From: Thalassobacter stenotrophicus
Lineage (GTDB): Bacteria; Pseudomonadota; Alphaproteobacteria; Rhodobacterales; Rhodobacteraceae
NCBI RefSeq assembly: GCF_001458315.1
Contig: NZ_CYRX01000025.1
Coordinates: 124,001-188,000 of the forward strand
Reading direction: 5' to 3'
DNA: 64,000 bases
Numbering within the stretch: the stretch's first letter is position 1; each line of letters begins with the position of its first letter. The notes under the pieces are model-generated. The model searched no databases. It saw nothing but the letters and a program-made list of their open reading frames with translations, and was not told the origin of the DNA. Positions 44,061 through 52,068 of the stretch are shown here, piece by piece. The translations under genes and the position numbers were made by a program.

Positions 44061-45056
44061 ATGGACGGCTCCCCTATGAAATCGCATGAAATTATCATCG
44101 TCCCGGAGGCGGAGATCGCCGGGCTGATGACACCAGAGGCCGCGTTTGACGCAGTTGAGGCCATTTTTGGCGCGATGGCGCGCAAAGATGCCTACAACTT
44201 TCCCGTCATCCGCGAGGCCATTGGCCATGCTGACGCGCTTTATGGCTTTAAGTCGGGCTTTGATCGGGCAGGTGGGGCGCTGGGCCTCAAGTCCGGTGGC
44301 TATTGGCCGGGCAATGAGGCGAAGGGCCTAACCAACCACCAATCCACCGTGATCCTGTTTGACCGGGATACCGGACGGCCCAAGGCGATGGTGGGGGGCA
44401 ACCTGCTCACTGCGTTGCGTACGGCTGCCGCGTCCGCGGTGTCGATCAAACATCTGGCGCGCGCGGACAGCAAAGTGTTGGGCATGATCGGTGCAGGCCA
44501 TCAGTCCGCATTTCAGATGCGCGCGGCCCTTGCGCAGCGCCCGTTTGAAAAGGTCATCGGCTGGAACTACCACCCCGAGATGCTCAGCCGGCTGGAGGCT
44601 GTCGCGACCGAGGCGGGCTTGCCGTTTGAGGCCGTCGATCTGGACCGTTTGGGCGCGGAGGCTGACGTGATTATCTCAATCACGTCCAGCTTTGATGCCA
44701 TCCTGCATGACGCCCAAGTCACCGCAGGCACCCACGTTGCCTGCATGGGCACGGACACCAAAGGCAAGCAAGAGGTCGAGGCTGCTCTTGTGGCCCGCGC
44801 GACCGTGTTCACGGATGAAATCGCCCAAAGCACCACCATCGGTGAGGCGCAGCACGCCATTGCAAGCGGCCTGATCACGGAGGCCGCGATCACCGAGATT
44901 GGCGCCGTGATCAACGGCACCCATCCGGGCCGTACCTCAGCCGAAGAGGTGACGTTGTTCGACGGCACTGGCGTGGGGCTACAGGATTTGGCGGTGGCTG
45001 AGGCCGTGGTGGATCTGGCGCTCAAGACCGGCGTCGCGACCCGCGTTCCGTTCTAA
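44061..45056 (+). CDS. bhcD: Iminosuccinate reductase
   Basis: Reduces iminosuccinate to L-aspartate with NAD(P)H and closes the cycle by giving aspartate back to BhcA. It belongs to the ornithine cyclodeaminase/mu-crystallin family: GALGLKSGGYWPGN, NLLTALRTAAASAVSIKHLA and the Rossmann motif VLGMIGAGHQSAFQMRA. The start at 44061 lies one base after bhcC, with GGAAGG nine bases upstream, and gives 331 residues; MKSHE at 44076 is an alternative with a poorer site. It ends four bases before a convergent gene with no terminator in between. Confidence 0.94.
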   Translation: MDGSPMKSHEIIIVPEAEIAGLMTPEAAFDAVEAIFGAMARKDAYNFPVIREAIGHADALYGFKSGFDRAGGALGLKSGGYWPGNEAKGLTNHQSTVILFDRDTGRPKAMVGGNLLTALRTAAASAVSIKHLARADSKVLGMIGAGHQSAFQMRAALAQRPFEKVIGWNYHPEMLSRLEAVATEAGLPFEAVDLDRLGAEADVIISITSSFDAILHDAQVTAGTHVACMGTDTKGKQEVEAALVARATVFTDEIAQSTTIGEAQHAIASGLITEAAITEIGAVINGTHPGRTSAEEVTLFDGTGVGLQDLAVAEAVVDLALKTGVATRVPF

Positions 45057-45060
45057 AAGC

Positions 45061-45414
45061 TCACAGCTCAATCGGAGCTTCAATCGGCGCCTCATCCCCT
45101 TCGGGTTGGGGCGTCTTTTGCTTTTTGCGTAGGATTATATCGCCATTGGGCAGGATTTCGGGCGGATGATAGGCATTGAGGCCTTCAAAGGCATCGCCAA
45201 GATGCTCTCGCAAGTCGTTCACAAAGGGGGCCATCTGTGCGCCCAACTCACCCACGTCGTCCAACAACGGCGCCAGTTCGCCCATCAATCCCTCCATCAA
45301 CAGGCGGCTGCCCTCGCCCAAACGGTCCAACCCCTCTTGCATCGGGTCGTCGGCATCTTGGGCGATGGCTGGGCTGGCGCAGCTAAGCGCGGCGATCAGA
45401 ATAAGGTGTTTCAT
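45061..45414 (-). CDS. Small periplasmic protein of unknown function
   Basis: A 117-residue protein with a clean signal peptide (MKHLILIAALSCASPAIAQ, cleavage after AIA). The mature part is acidic, predicted helical (about 25-80), with a Pro/Glu-rich tail (ILPNGDIILRKKQKTPQPEG). No catalytic motif is present. Similar small exported proteins are common in Rhodobacterales and are often wrongly named AAA ATPase; no P-loop exists here. It follows the EEP gene on the same strand. Confidence 0.75.
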   Translation of the reverse strand: MKHLILIAALSCASPAIAQDADDPMQEGLDRLGEGSRLLMEGLMGELAPLLDDVGELGAQMAPFVNDLREHLGDAFEGLNAYHPPEILPNGDIILRKKQKTPQPEGDEAPIEAPIEL

Positions 45415-45439
45415 ACCCCAAAAGGTGGGTCTGGCTGGG

Positions 45440-46438
45440 TCAGATGTCAATTTCCACCACAACCGGAAAGTGGTCAGAGGCAAGAAGCAGCGCATCGCGC
45501 AAATCCGCGTCATCAAAACACGCAGGGTCGTCAAAAGGGTGAAGTATGCGCCATGTTGTAAGCGGACGTAGGCGCTGTGACACCATCACGAAGTCAATTA
45601 ACGCATTGAAATAGCGCTTGGTTTGCCTGTTATAAAAGCGCGCAGAGCTGGCCTGTGCCGCGCCGGGCCGCAGGGGAAGCAGCGCGTTGGGGTCATACAG
45701 CGGGTGCGCCCCGTCCGCGCCCAAAACGATCTCAACCCCCGAGCGGCCAAACAGCTCTTCGAACTGATCAAGGCCCGGGCCATCGTTGAAGTCACCCAGA
45801 ACAATCATATCCTCCCCGGCTGCTAAATCCGCATCCAGCCGGGCACGCAACCAAAGACACTGTGCGTGCTGCTTGCGCCGGTTGGCGATGCTGAGCCGCA
45901 TGGCGTCCGCATCATTCCGCGCGCCGTGGGGGGCTTTGGATTTGGCATGCACGCCGATCAGCCGCAGCGCCGTGCCGCGTGCAGTTGTCAGGGCCAATTC
46001 GCAGGGTGGCTTTGACCAAACGACGGTCTCGGGCCTGTCGTCCACATCGAGGTCGCGCTTGAATTTCTTGTCAAACCTTGGGGCGGCCTCACTTTCGCGG
46101 GGATCATGCTGGGCGCTCAGCACAGTGGGGTCGAAAAGCAGGGCGATCTCTTGCTGGGTATGGCTTTCAAACCCGGTCACAGCTTTGGTGGTGCGTAGCC
46201 CGGCCCATTCCGCAAAACGTTCCAGCGCTTGGGTGCAATTGCGAGAGGGGCTCTGATCAGGGGCCTCAATCACCATCACCGCATCGGCATCCATCGCGTG
46301 GAAAACGGATTTCAAAGCCGTCAGTTGTGCCGCGCGCGTGATGTTCCATCTGCCGGACCATTCCTCAGATGGGTCAGGCTTATTTGCATCGGTAAACAGG
46401 TTGGAAAACCACTCGATGTTATAAGTGGCCAGCCGCAT
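45440..46438 (-). CDS. Endonuclease/exonuclease/phosphatase family protein
   Basis: A 332-residue cytosolic EEP-fold enzyme. Metal and catalytic motifs are visible: ATYNIEW near the N-terminus, MVIEAPD (Glu ligand), IGVHAKSK, VLGDFNDGPG and LASDHFPVVVEI at the C-terminus with the Asp-His pair. Substrate could be DNA, a phospholipid or an inositol phosphate; nothing in the sequence decides. It ends 26 bases before the small secreted protein gene. Confidence 0.9.
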   Translation of the reverse strand: MRLATYNIEWFSNLFTDANKPDPSEEWSGRWNITRAAQLTALKSVFHAMDADAVMVIEAPDQSPSRNCTQALERFAEWAGLRTTKAVTGFESHTQQEIALLFDPTVLSAQHDPRESEAAPRFDKKFKRDLDVDDRPETVVWSKPPCELALTTARGTALRLIGVHAKSKAPHGARNDADAMRLSIANRRKQHAQCLWLRARLDADLAAGEDMIVLGDFNDGPGLDQFEELFGRSGVEIVLGADGAHPLYDPNALLPLRPGAAQASSARFYNRQTKRYFNALIDFVMVSQRLRPLTTWRILHPFDDPACFDDADLRDALLLASDHFPVVVEIDI

Positions 46439-46441
46439 CGC

Positions 46442-47128
46442 TTAGGCGTCGGGGTGGGAGTTTGAGATTTTCTCCCACGCGGCGTTGATCGCAATCAGCC
46501 GGTTTTCGGCCAGTTTGATCGCCTCTTCCGGCAGGCCACGGGCCATCATCCGGTCGGGGTGGTTTTCACGCACCATGGCGCGCCATGCCGCACGGATTTC
46601 GGGCAGGGGGGTGTCGGGGTCTACACCCAGAACCGCGTGGCAATCAGGTTCGGCGCCCGGCACGAAACGGGCTCGGATTGCGGTAAATTCACGCTCCGTC
46701 AGGCCAAAGATGTTGGATACAGCGGCCAGAAACTCATCCTCCAGCGGATGGTACTGGCCGTCGGCCATGGCGATGTAAAACAACCCCTCCAGCAGATCGC
46801 GTAGCGTTTCGGACCCGGTGGTGAACATGCGCGCAATTTGGCGGGCATATGCATCAAAGCCCGCCACATCTTGGCGCGCGAGGTCAAAAACGCGCGCTGC
46901 GTGATCCATTTGTGAGGGCGGGATGGTGAACACGGCGCGAAAGGCGGCGACCTCATCGCGGGTCACTTGGCCGTCGGCCTTAGCCATCTTGGCCCCCAGC
47001 GCGATTGTGGCGATGGTAAAGGCCACGGACATCTCAGGCGGGGATCGCAGGCGATCCAACACATCGCGCAGCCCCTCGCCAGAGGCGAGGGCGGCAAGCG
47101 CGTCGGCGATGCGGGACCAAATCGACAT
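46442..47128 (-). CDS. TerB-J-domain fusion (DjlA-like co-chaperone)
   Basis: A 228-residue protein combining an N-terminal TerB-like helical domain (about residues 30-155; AKADGQVTRDEVAAF and MADGQYHPLEDEFL each hold an acidic D-G pair) and a C-terminal J domain (about 162-225) with the essential HPD at 190-192. This is the DjlA order, but no N-terminal membrane helix is evident, unlike E. coli DjlA. It should stimulate DnaK; its client is unknown. It ends three bases before the EEP gene. Confidence 0.9.
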   Translation of the reverse strand: MSIWSRIADALAALASGEGLRDVLDRLRSPPEMSVAFTIATIALGAKMAKADGQVTRDEVAAFRAVFTIPPSQMDHAARVFDLARQDVAGFDAYARQIARMFTTGSETLRDLLEGLFYIAMADGQYHPLEDEFLAAVSNIFGLTEREFTAIRARFVPGAEPDCHAVLGVDPDTPLPEIRAAWRAMVRENHPDRMMARGLPEEAIKLAENRLIAINAAWEKISNSHPDA

Positions 47129-47140
47129 GTCGGTATGAAA

Positions 47141-47626
47141 CTACGCGCCTTGGGCGGGGGCAAGGGCTTTGGTCATGAAAATCAGATCATGCCATGCGCC
47201 TGCCTTGTACCCCACATTTGGCAAGGTTCCTGCCGGGACAAACCCGACTGCGGTGTGAAAGGCGATGCCCGCCGGGTTGCTGCCCGAAATCCCGGCCACG
47301 AGGGTGCGAATGTTATCGCGCTGTGCGGCCTCCTCAAGCGTGGACATCAATGCACGGCCAAGCCCGGTCCCATGTGCCGCGTCCGTGATGGCGATGGAAT
47401 GCTCTGCGGTGTGGCGATACCCGTCCGAGCCGCGAAAGGGACCGTAGGCGGCGTAGCCCACCACATGACCATCGCGCTCTGCGACCCAAGCAGGCCCCGC
47501 AATAAGGGCCTCAATCTCGGCGTCGGTCTTGGGGGCCGCGCGAAAGGTTATATGCGGCTGCGCAATCACATCGTTGATCAAGGTCATAAGGGCCGCGTGA
47601 TCCGAGGGTGTCGCGCGCCGGATCAC
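47141..47626 (-). CDS. GNAT-family N-acetyltransferase (PAT-like)
   Basis: A 161-residue protein related to phosphinothricin or methionine-derivative acetyltransferases. It has the N-terminal IRRATPSDHAALMTLINDV, GYAAYGPFR (beta-4), the acetyl-CoA motif TDAAHGTGLGRALM and the AGISGSNPAGIAFHTAVGFVPAG strand-helix. The natural substrate is probably an amino-acid analogue. The ATG overlaps the stop of the VOC gene by four bases. Confidence 0.88.
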   Translation of the reverse strand: MIRRATPSDHAALMTLINDVIAQPHITFRAAPKTDAEIEALIAGPAWVAERDGHVVGYAAYGPFRGSDGYRHTAEHSIAITDAAHGTGLGRALMSTLEEAAQRDNIRTLVAGISGSNPAGIAFHTAVGFVPAGTLPNVGYKAGAWHDLIFMTKALAPAQGA

Positions 47627-48225
47627 TGTAGGACCCGTTGCCCGTTGGGGGTGTCGATGATTGCGCGCAGGGCTTTGGCCGGGCCTGTTTCAAACCGCAC
47701 GCGCGGGTCGTTCAGGGCCAGCTGGGCGGCCAGCGCATCGGCCTGCGGGTGCGTGATGATCAACTCTGCCAGTCGCGCGCCGCTGTCGGGCAGCACGGGT
47801 GGCGCGCTTTGCCATGAAATCAACGCCGGGTGCGTATCATCAAACGGTAAGCGCCCTGTGTCAGGCACGGCCATTTGCCACCGCAAATGCGCGCGCGATA
47901 ACGACAGGGGCGTGCCTGTGCCCGCTGGCGCCTGCGCAAGGGCTGCGGGCAGGTCGGGAGTGCGGCAAATCCAATGGCTCAGAGAGGGGGCCACTGGCCC
48001 GCTGTCAAGGTCAAACCAGCGGGTGCGCGCGGGTGCTGGTGCGTTGGGGTCAATCGAGATAACCTCCATGTAAAAATCAGGGCCCAACGAAAGTAGGCGA
48101 TTGTGCGTGCCCATGTCGGGGTGTTGTCCCCCGGGGCCTAGTGTCATGCCCAATTGTGCTTCGGTATGTGCGACACCCGTTGCAAGGTCGGGGGCGGTGA
48201 TGGCGATATGATCGAGACTAAGCAT
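47623..48225 (-). CDS. VOC-superfamily protein (glyoxalase-like domain)
   Basis: A 200-residue protein when started at 48225 (MLSLDHIAITAPDL); 28 extra residues upstream have no likeness. It has two VOC beta-alpha-beta-beta-beta units (DHIAITAPDLATGVAH and WICRTPDLPAALAQ), with H5 and E-containing strands as potential metal ligands (FYMEVISID). It resembles the 'glyoxalase-like domain' family of unknown substrate. Coupled with the GNAT gene by ATGA. Confidence 0.82.
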   Translation of the reverse strand: MLSLDHIAITAPDLATGVAHTEAQLGMTLGPGGQHPDMGTHNRLLSLGPDFYMEVISIDPNAPAPARTRWFDLDSGPVAPSLSHWICRTPDLPAALAQAPAGTGTPLSLSRAHLRWQMAVPDTGRLPFDDTHPALISWQSAPPVLPDSGARLAELIITHPQADALAAQLALNDPRVRFETGPAKALRAIIDTPNGQRVLQ

Positions 48226-48287
48226 GGTTGCACAAAAGCACGTTGTCGGGGCATGAGAAAGCAGATTGGCGCAAGGGAGAGCAGACC

Positions 48288-48845
48288 ATGACATCACAAC
48301 AGCCCGCAAAGGCTGAATTGCGCGCAGCCACCATGGCCAAACGCGCTGAGGATCATGGCAAGGGCTATGACGCGGCGGCCGTCACGCGGTTGTTGGAATG
48401 GATCGGTCCCGTCAAGGGCGCGGTCATCGCGGGTTACATGCCCATCCGGACCGAAATCTCGCCGCTCAACGCCATGTCCGCACTGTCGCAAGATAACACG
48501 CTGTGCGTGCCTGTGGTGCAGGGGGCGGGCCTGCCGCTGGTGTTTCACCGCTGGTTCCCGGAGGCCGAAATGATCCCCGGCGCGTTCGGTGCATCGGTCC
48601 CCAAATCCGCTGAGGTCGTGACCCCAGACATCGTGATCGTTCCGCTTGTGGCCTTTGATCTGAGCCGGGGGCGCCTTGGCTATGGCGGCGGATTCTATGA
48701 CCGAACGCTGGAAAAATTGCGCGCGGTTAACGCCAAGCTGCGGGTGGTTGGTTTTGCCTATGATGCTCAACAGGTATCCCATGTTCCGCTGGAGCCGACG
48801 GATCAGCCGTTGGATGCCCTGATCACTCCAACACGCTGCCTCTGA
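48288..48845 (+). CDS. 5-formyltetrahydrofolate cyclo-ligase
   Basis: Converts 5-formyl-THF to 5,10-methenyl-THF with ATP, returning a storage form of folate to use. The 185-residue protein starts at 48288, with AAGGGAGA upstream. Motifs: AKAELRAATMAKR at the N-terminus, GYMPIRTEISP, and the nucleotide-binding RGRLGYGGGFYDRTLEK. The family is called fau, ygfA or MTHFS. In many bacteria a 6S RNA gene precedes it; only about 60 bases lie upstream here, so it is not so in this case. The downstream hairpin is shared with a minus-strand RNA array. Confidence 0.93.
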   Translation: MTSQQPAKAELRAATMAKRAEDHGKGYDAAAVTRLLEWIGPVKGAVIAGYMPIRTEISPLNAMSALSQDNTLCVPVVQGAGLPLVFHRWFPEAEMIPGAFGASVPKSAEVVTPDIVIVPLVAFDLSRGRLGYGGGFYDRTLEKLRAVNAKLRVVGFAYDAQQVSHVPLEPTDQPLDALITPTRCL

Positions 48846-48848
48846 ATC

Positions 48849-48881
48849 AAAAAATGGCGACCCCAGGGAGGAGGGGTCGCC
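48849..48881 (-). terminator. Terminator of the CcsR-like RNA array
   Basis: On the minus strand GGCGACCCC (48881-48873) and GGGGTCGCC (48864-48856) form a perfect 9-bp stem around a UCCUCCCU loop, followed by ATTTTTT. It is both the last CCUCCUCCC hairpin and a rho-independent terminator. On the plus strand it lacks a good U-run. Confidence 0.9.
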
Positions 48882-49042
48882 ACTTTAGGTTTGGACGGGA
48901 CCCTCAGGGAGGAGGGAGAGTACCATCCGATTGGCCCCAAATGGGAGGAAATCGGGCCAAATGTGTACAGCGCCGCGTGGTAAAGGGAGGAGAACCTCGC
49001 TTTGCTGCTATCCCGGGGCAATGGGAGGAGAACCCCGGTATC
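48849..49042 (-). ncRNA. ccsR: CcsR-like ('cuckoo RNA') array of five anti-Shine-Dalgarno hairpins
   Basis: Directly after the DUF1127 gene, the minus strand encodes five hairpins, each with a loop containing CUCCUCCC or CCUCCC. On plus coordinates the stems are 49013-49018/49033-49038, 48975-48981/48994-49000, 48931-48937/48954-48960, 48897-48905/48916-48924 and 48856-48864/48873-48881. The loop motifs are 36-42 bases apart. This is the plan of the stress-induced CcsR1-4 RNAs of Rhodobacter sphaeroides, which are cotranscribed with a DUF1127 gene (ccaA) and processed. The loops are complementary to Shine-Dalgarno sequences. The hairpins are seen directly; processing and targets are inferred. 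Confidence 0.85.
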
Positions 49043-49054
49043 TCTGCGTTTGCC

Positions 49055-49285
49055 TCAGACCTGATGACCGTTCCCGGCCACCTGAGTGAGGCGGCGAATG
49101 TCCCTGCGTCTGGTGCCCGTCAGGTTGCGGTCGTCCGCACCGAGGGCTTGCAGTTCTTTCACCTTGCCGCGATAGAGACGCCAGCGTGCGTAATCGACAC
49201 GCGCCTCTGCCACGATTTCCGAAAGGCGGGCTATAAATCCGCCAAACCCGGAGAGCTTTGGGCGCGTTTCTCTGAAAGGGACCAT
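49055..49285 (-). CDS. ccaA: DUF1127 protein (CcaA homologue)
   Basis: A basic 76-residue protein. The start at 49285 (MVPFRETRPKL) has GAGGA about nine bases upstream; an earlier ATG at 49360 would add 25 residues without likeness. The C-terminal half is a DUF1127 domain (YARWRLYRGKVKELQALGADDRNLTGTRRRDI), an Arg-rich helix-turn motif found in RNA-binding small proteins of alphaproteobacteria. In Rhodobacter the homologue heads the CcsR RNA transcript and influences RNA processing and stress resistance. The RNA array begins 13 bases after its stop. Confidence 0.85.
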   Translation of the reverse strand: MVPFRETRPKLSGFGGFIARLSEIVAEARVDYARWRLYRGKVKELQALGADDRNLTGTRRRDIRRLTQVAGNGHQV

Positions 49286-49449
49286 CGTGATGATCCTCGT
49301 ACCTGAGTTGTGCACCCGTGCCTTGGAGTGACAATGCCCCGAATTGCTGCAGGCGCACAACGCACGTTTTTCGAATGCCGCTATGCAGCAATTGCATGGG
49401 TTGCAGAGCGATCAATTTTCGGTTGAGTTGACTTAGGGAGAACACACGT
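49286..49449. other. Divergent promoter region between the DUF1127 and MFS genes
   Basis: About 160 bases between divergent genes. It should contain the DUF1127-CcsR promoter, which in Rhodobacter is controlled by the heat-shock sigma factors RpoHI and RpoHII. I could not place a confident RpoH promoter by eye. TGCACAAC/GCGCACAACGC repeats are present near 49308 and 49351. Confidence 0.3.
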
Positions 49450-50634
49450 TTGCAGGCTTTGCGCTCACCCATGTTCCGCCGCTACTACGCGGCGTCGGCC
49501 GCCTCGGTCCAAGCGCTTTGGGCGCAGCGGGTGGCGTTGGGGTGGCTCGCGTGGGAGGTCAGTGCCTCACCCGCGTATGTCGGTGCAGTGGCCGCGTTGT
49601 CGATGGCGCCGACGTTGATCTCGGGGCCGGTGTTCGGCGTGCTAGTGGACCGCGCGGATATCCTGCGCGCGGCGCGGTGGACCACACTGACGATGGCGGT
49701 TGTGTTGTTTGTTGCGGTGCTGTGGCAGGCGATGTGGGGCTTTGGGTTGGTGTCGCTGGCGGTGGTGGCTTTGCTGATCGGGGTGATCAGTTCGGCGCAT
49801 CACCCGGTGCGCATGTCGCTGGCGCCGCGCCTTGTGCCGTATGATCTGGTGGCCAGTGTCGTTGCCTTGAGTTCGGTTAACTTTAACACCGCACGTCTGA
49901 TTGCCCCGGTCTGGGCAGGGGTGTTGCTGGCGGTTGCTGATCCCGGCTGGACCCTGTTGGCGGCGGCGGTGTTGTACCTGCCGATGATCGTTGTCTTGCC
50001 GGGCCTGACGGCGCGGCCCCTGCCAACCCGTAGTGAACAGCCCAGCATTCTGCGCGCCCTTGGCGATGGTATTGCCTACGTGTGGCGCGCGCCGCTGGTG
50101 TTGCAGGCCATTATGCTGACGGCTGCCTTTGCGACGATCCTGCGCGGTTTTCTCGAAATTCTACCCGTCTTGGCGGAGGGTGTGCATGGCCGTGGGCCGA
50201 CGGGCCTTGGCGTGCTGACGGCGTCTGCGGGTGCCGGGGCTTTGCTCGCGGCGGCGGCCAAGACGGCGGGCTGGGGTGTGGTGGCGGACCGGATCACACC
50301 GACCCTAAAGGTCATGCTGGTCGCGGGTGTTGGCGCAATGAGTGCAATTGGCCTCGTGCCGCGCTGGGATGTGGCGGTGGGCGTTGTGATGATCCTTGGT
50401 TTTGCCTCAACTTACTGCGGTGTGACTTTGCAATCCGTGGTGCAGTCTAATGTGCCCGATGATTTTCGCGGCCGCGTCATGAGCCTTTGGGTCGTCGTCG
50501 GCTTTGGTGCTGTGGCGGTGGGTGCGCTGGGGCTGGGGGTGATCTCGGACCTGATCGGCCTGTCCGCGACGCTGATCTGGGCGGGGCTGATTGGCGCGTT
50601 TTTGATGGCTGTGCTTAGCCTGCGGAGCGGCTAA
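49450..50634 (+). CDS. MFS exporter (EntS/MFS_3 type)
   Basis: A 394-residue protein with 12 predicted helices, starting at TTG (49450) after AGGGAGA. The loop between helices 2 and 3 has GPVFGVLVDRADILRAARWTT, a variant of the MFS motif with the acidic D-R pair. The second half carries VVQSNVPDDFRGRVMSLWVV, typical of the MFS_3 exporter group that includes enterobactin exporter EntS. The substrate is unknown; no siderophore genes are near. Confidence 0.85.
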   Translation: MQALRSPMFRRYYAASAASVQALWAQRVALGWLAWEVSASPAYVGAVAALSMAPTLISGPVFGVLVDRADILRAARWTTLTMAVVLFVAVLWQAMWGFGLVSLAVVALLIGVISSAHHPVRMSLAPRLVPYDLVASVVALSSVNFNTARLIAPVWAGVLLAVADPGWTLLAAAVLYLPMIVVLPGLTARPLPTRSEQPSILRALGDGIAYVWRAPLVLQAIMLTAAFATILRGFLEILPVLAEGVHGRGPTGLGVLTASAGAGALLAAAAKTAGWGVVADRITPTLKVMLVAGVGAMSAIGLVPRWDVAVGVVMILGFASTYCGVTLQSVVQSNVPDDFRGRVMSLWVVVGFGAVAVGALGLGVISDLIGLSATLIWAGLIGAFLMAVLSLRSG

Positions 50635-50728
50635 ACCCCCAATGAACCCGTGCGCTAAATCCGCCGACTTTCTTGTCTTTTCGTTTCACGCGCCCACCTA
50701 AGGCGCACGCCAGTTACCGGAGCCTGCA

Positions 50729-51811
50729 ATGCCACTCACCAAAGAAGACATCCACCGCGCCCTTGAGGACATTACGCTTCCGGACGGTGGCACCTTGATC
50801 AGCCGCGATATGATCCGCGCGCTGGGGATCGCGGGGGGCGACGTGCGCTTTGTGATCGAGGCCCCCACGGCCGAGGTCGCCAAGATGATGGAGCCGCTGC
50901 GCAAAGCCGCAGAAGCCACCGTGGCACGCTTGCCCGGCGCGGGCACGGTGCAGGTTAGCCTGACGGCCCCTGCGCCCGGTGGCATGGGCGCCAAGGCAAA
51001 ATCACCGTCCAGCCTTAAGATCGGGGGGCATGCCAAACCCCAAGAGGACGGCCAAAGGGTCAAAGGGGTGGCGCGCATTTTGGCCATTGGTTCGGGCAAG
51101 GGCGGGGTGGGCAAATCCACGGTTTCGTCGAACCTCGCGGTGGCGCTGGCGCGGCAGGGGCGCAAGGTTGGGCTTTTGGATGCTGACATTTACGGCCCCT
51201 CACAGCCGCGCATGATGGGCGTCAATAAACGCCCCGCGTCTCCGGACGGCAAAACCATCATCCCGCTCAAGGCGCACGGGGTGACCATGATGTCGATCGG
51301 CTTGATGCTGGCCGAGGACAAGGCCGTGGTCTGGCGGGGGCCCATGTTGATGGGCGCGTTGCAACAAATGCTTGGGCAGGTCGAATGGGGCGAATTGGAC
51401 GTTCTGTTGGTCGATCTGCCGCCCGGCACGGGCGACGTTCAGCTGACGCTTTGCACCAAGACCGAACTGACAGGGGCTGTTGTTGTTTCAACTCCGCAGG
51501 ACGTGGCACTTCTCGATGCGCGCAAGGCGCTGGATATGTTCGCGACGCTCAAAACGCCGGTGCTGGGCTTGATTGAGAATATGTCGACCTTCACCTGCCC
51601 GCACTGCGGTGGCGAAAGCCATCCGTTCGGGCAGGGCGGCGTCGCCTCTGAGGCGGAGCGTTTGGGCCTGCCTTACCTTGGTGCTCTGCCGTTGGATCTG
51701 GACACGCGCATCGCGGGCGATGGTGGCACGCCAATCGCGGCAGGCGAGGGGCCAGTGGCTGACGCCTTTGGCGCGCTGGCCAAGCGGCTGATTGATGGCG
51801 GGATGGCCTGA
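50729..51811 (+). CDS. apbC: Mrp/NBP35-family Fe-S cluster carrier ATPase
   Basis: A 360-residue P-loop protein that binds and transfers iron-sulfur clusters. The N-terminal DUF59/MIP18-like domain (about residues 1-85) is followed by the deviant Walker A motif GSGKGGVGKST (121-131), DADIYGPSQPRM, VDLPPGTGDVQLT and the cluster-binding CPHC (C290, C293). The linker between domains is Ala/Gly/Pro-rich. Names in use are mrp and apbC. Confidence 0.93.
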   Translation: MPLTKEDIHRALEDITLPDGGTLISRDMIRALGIAGGDVRFVIEAPTAEVAKMMEPLRKAAEATVARLPGAGTVQVSLTAPAPGGMGAKAKSPSSLKIGGHAKPQEDGQRVKGVARILAIGSGKGGVGKSTVSSNLAVALARQGRKVGLLDADIYGPSQPRMMGVNKRPASPDGKTIIPLKAHGVTMMSIGLMLAEDKAVVWRGPMLMGALQQMLGQVEWGELDVLLVDLPPGTGDVQLTLCTKTELTGAVVVSTPQDVALLDARKALDMFATLKTPVLGLIENMSTFTCPHCGGESHPFGQGGVASEAERLGLPYLGALPLDLDTRIAGDGGTPIAAGEGPVADAFGALAKRLIDGGMA

Positions 51812-51836
51812 CGCCCCTCAACATCCGAATCAAACA

Positions 51837-51877
51837 GCAAAAGCGGCGGGGGAAACCTTGCCGCTTTTGCCATTTTT
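51837..51877 (+). terminator. Rho-independent terminator after apbC
   Basis: GCAAAAGCGGC (51837-51847) pairs perfectly with GCCGCTTTTGC (51860-51870), loop of 12 bases, followed by CATTTTT. Confidence 0.92.
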
Positions 51878-52032
51878 GGGCGGCGGTGCAGGCGCGCCAC
51901 GGGCGCACGTAGAAATCCGATGAAAAAACCTCTGACGTCCGAGTCCATCTGGACACAACATATCGGTGTTTCGCTGATCGGCGGGACTATATGGGCGATA
52001 CGTTAGGTGTGGGTGTGTCTTTGTGGCAAGAA

Positions 52033-52062
52033 TTGGCATAAAAAACCTTGATTAGGCATAGT
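52033..52062 (+). promoter_or_regulatory. Putative promoter of the dcw leader
   Basis: TTGGCA (52033-52038), an 18-base spacer and CATAGT (52057-52062). The predicted start near 52069 would give a leader RNA of about 218 nucleotides ending at the terminator at 52286, close to the size of UpsM in Rhodobacter. Confidence 0.5.
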
Positions 52063-52068
52063 CTTCCA

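Noticed and set aside
46967-48073. 368-codon plus-strand frame over the J-domain, GNAT and VOC genes
   Set aside because: It spans three real genes in opposite orientation and shows no family features.
48856-49038. Repeated GGGAGGAG at 36-42 base spacing, which could look like a short CRISPR-type array
   Set aside because: The conserved part is only about eight bases and always lies in a hairpin loop with different flanking stems. No cas genes are present; the CcsR-like RNA array explains it.
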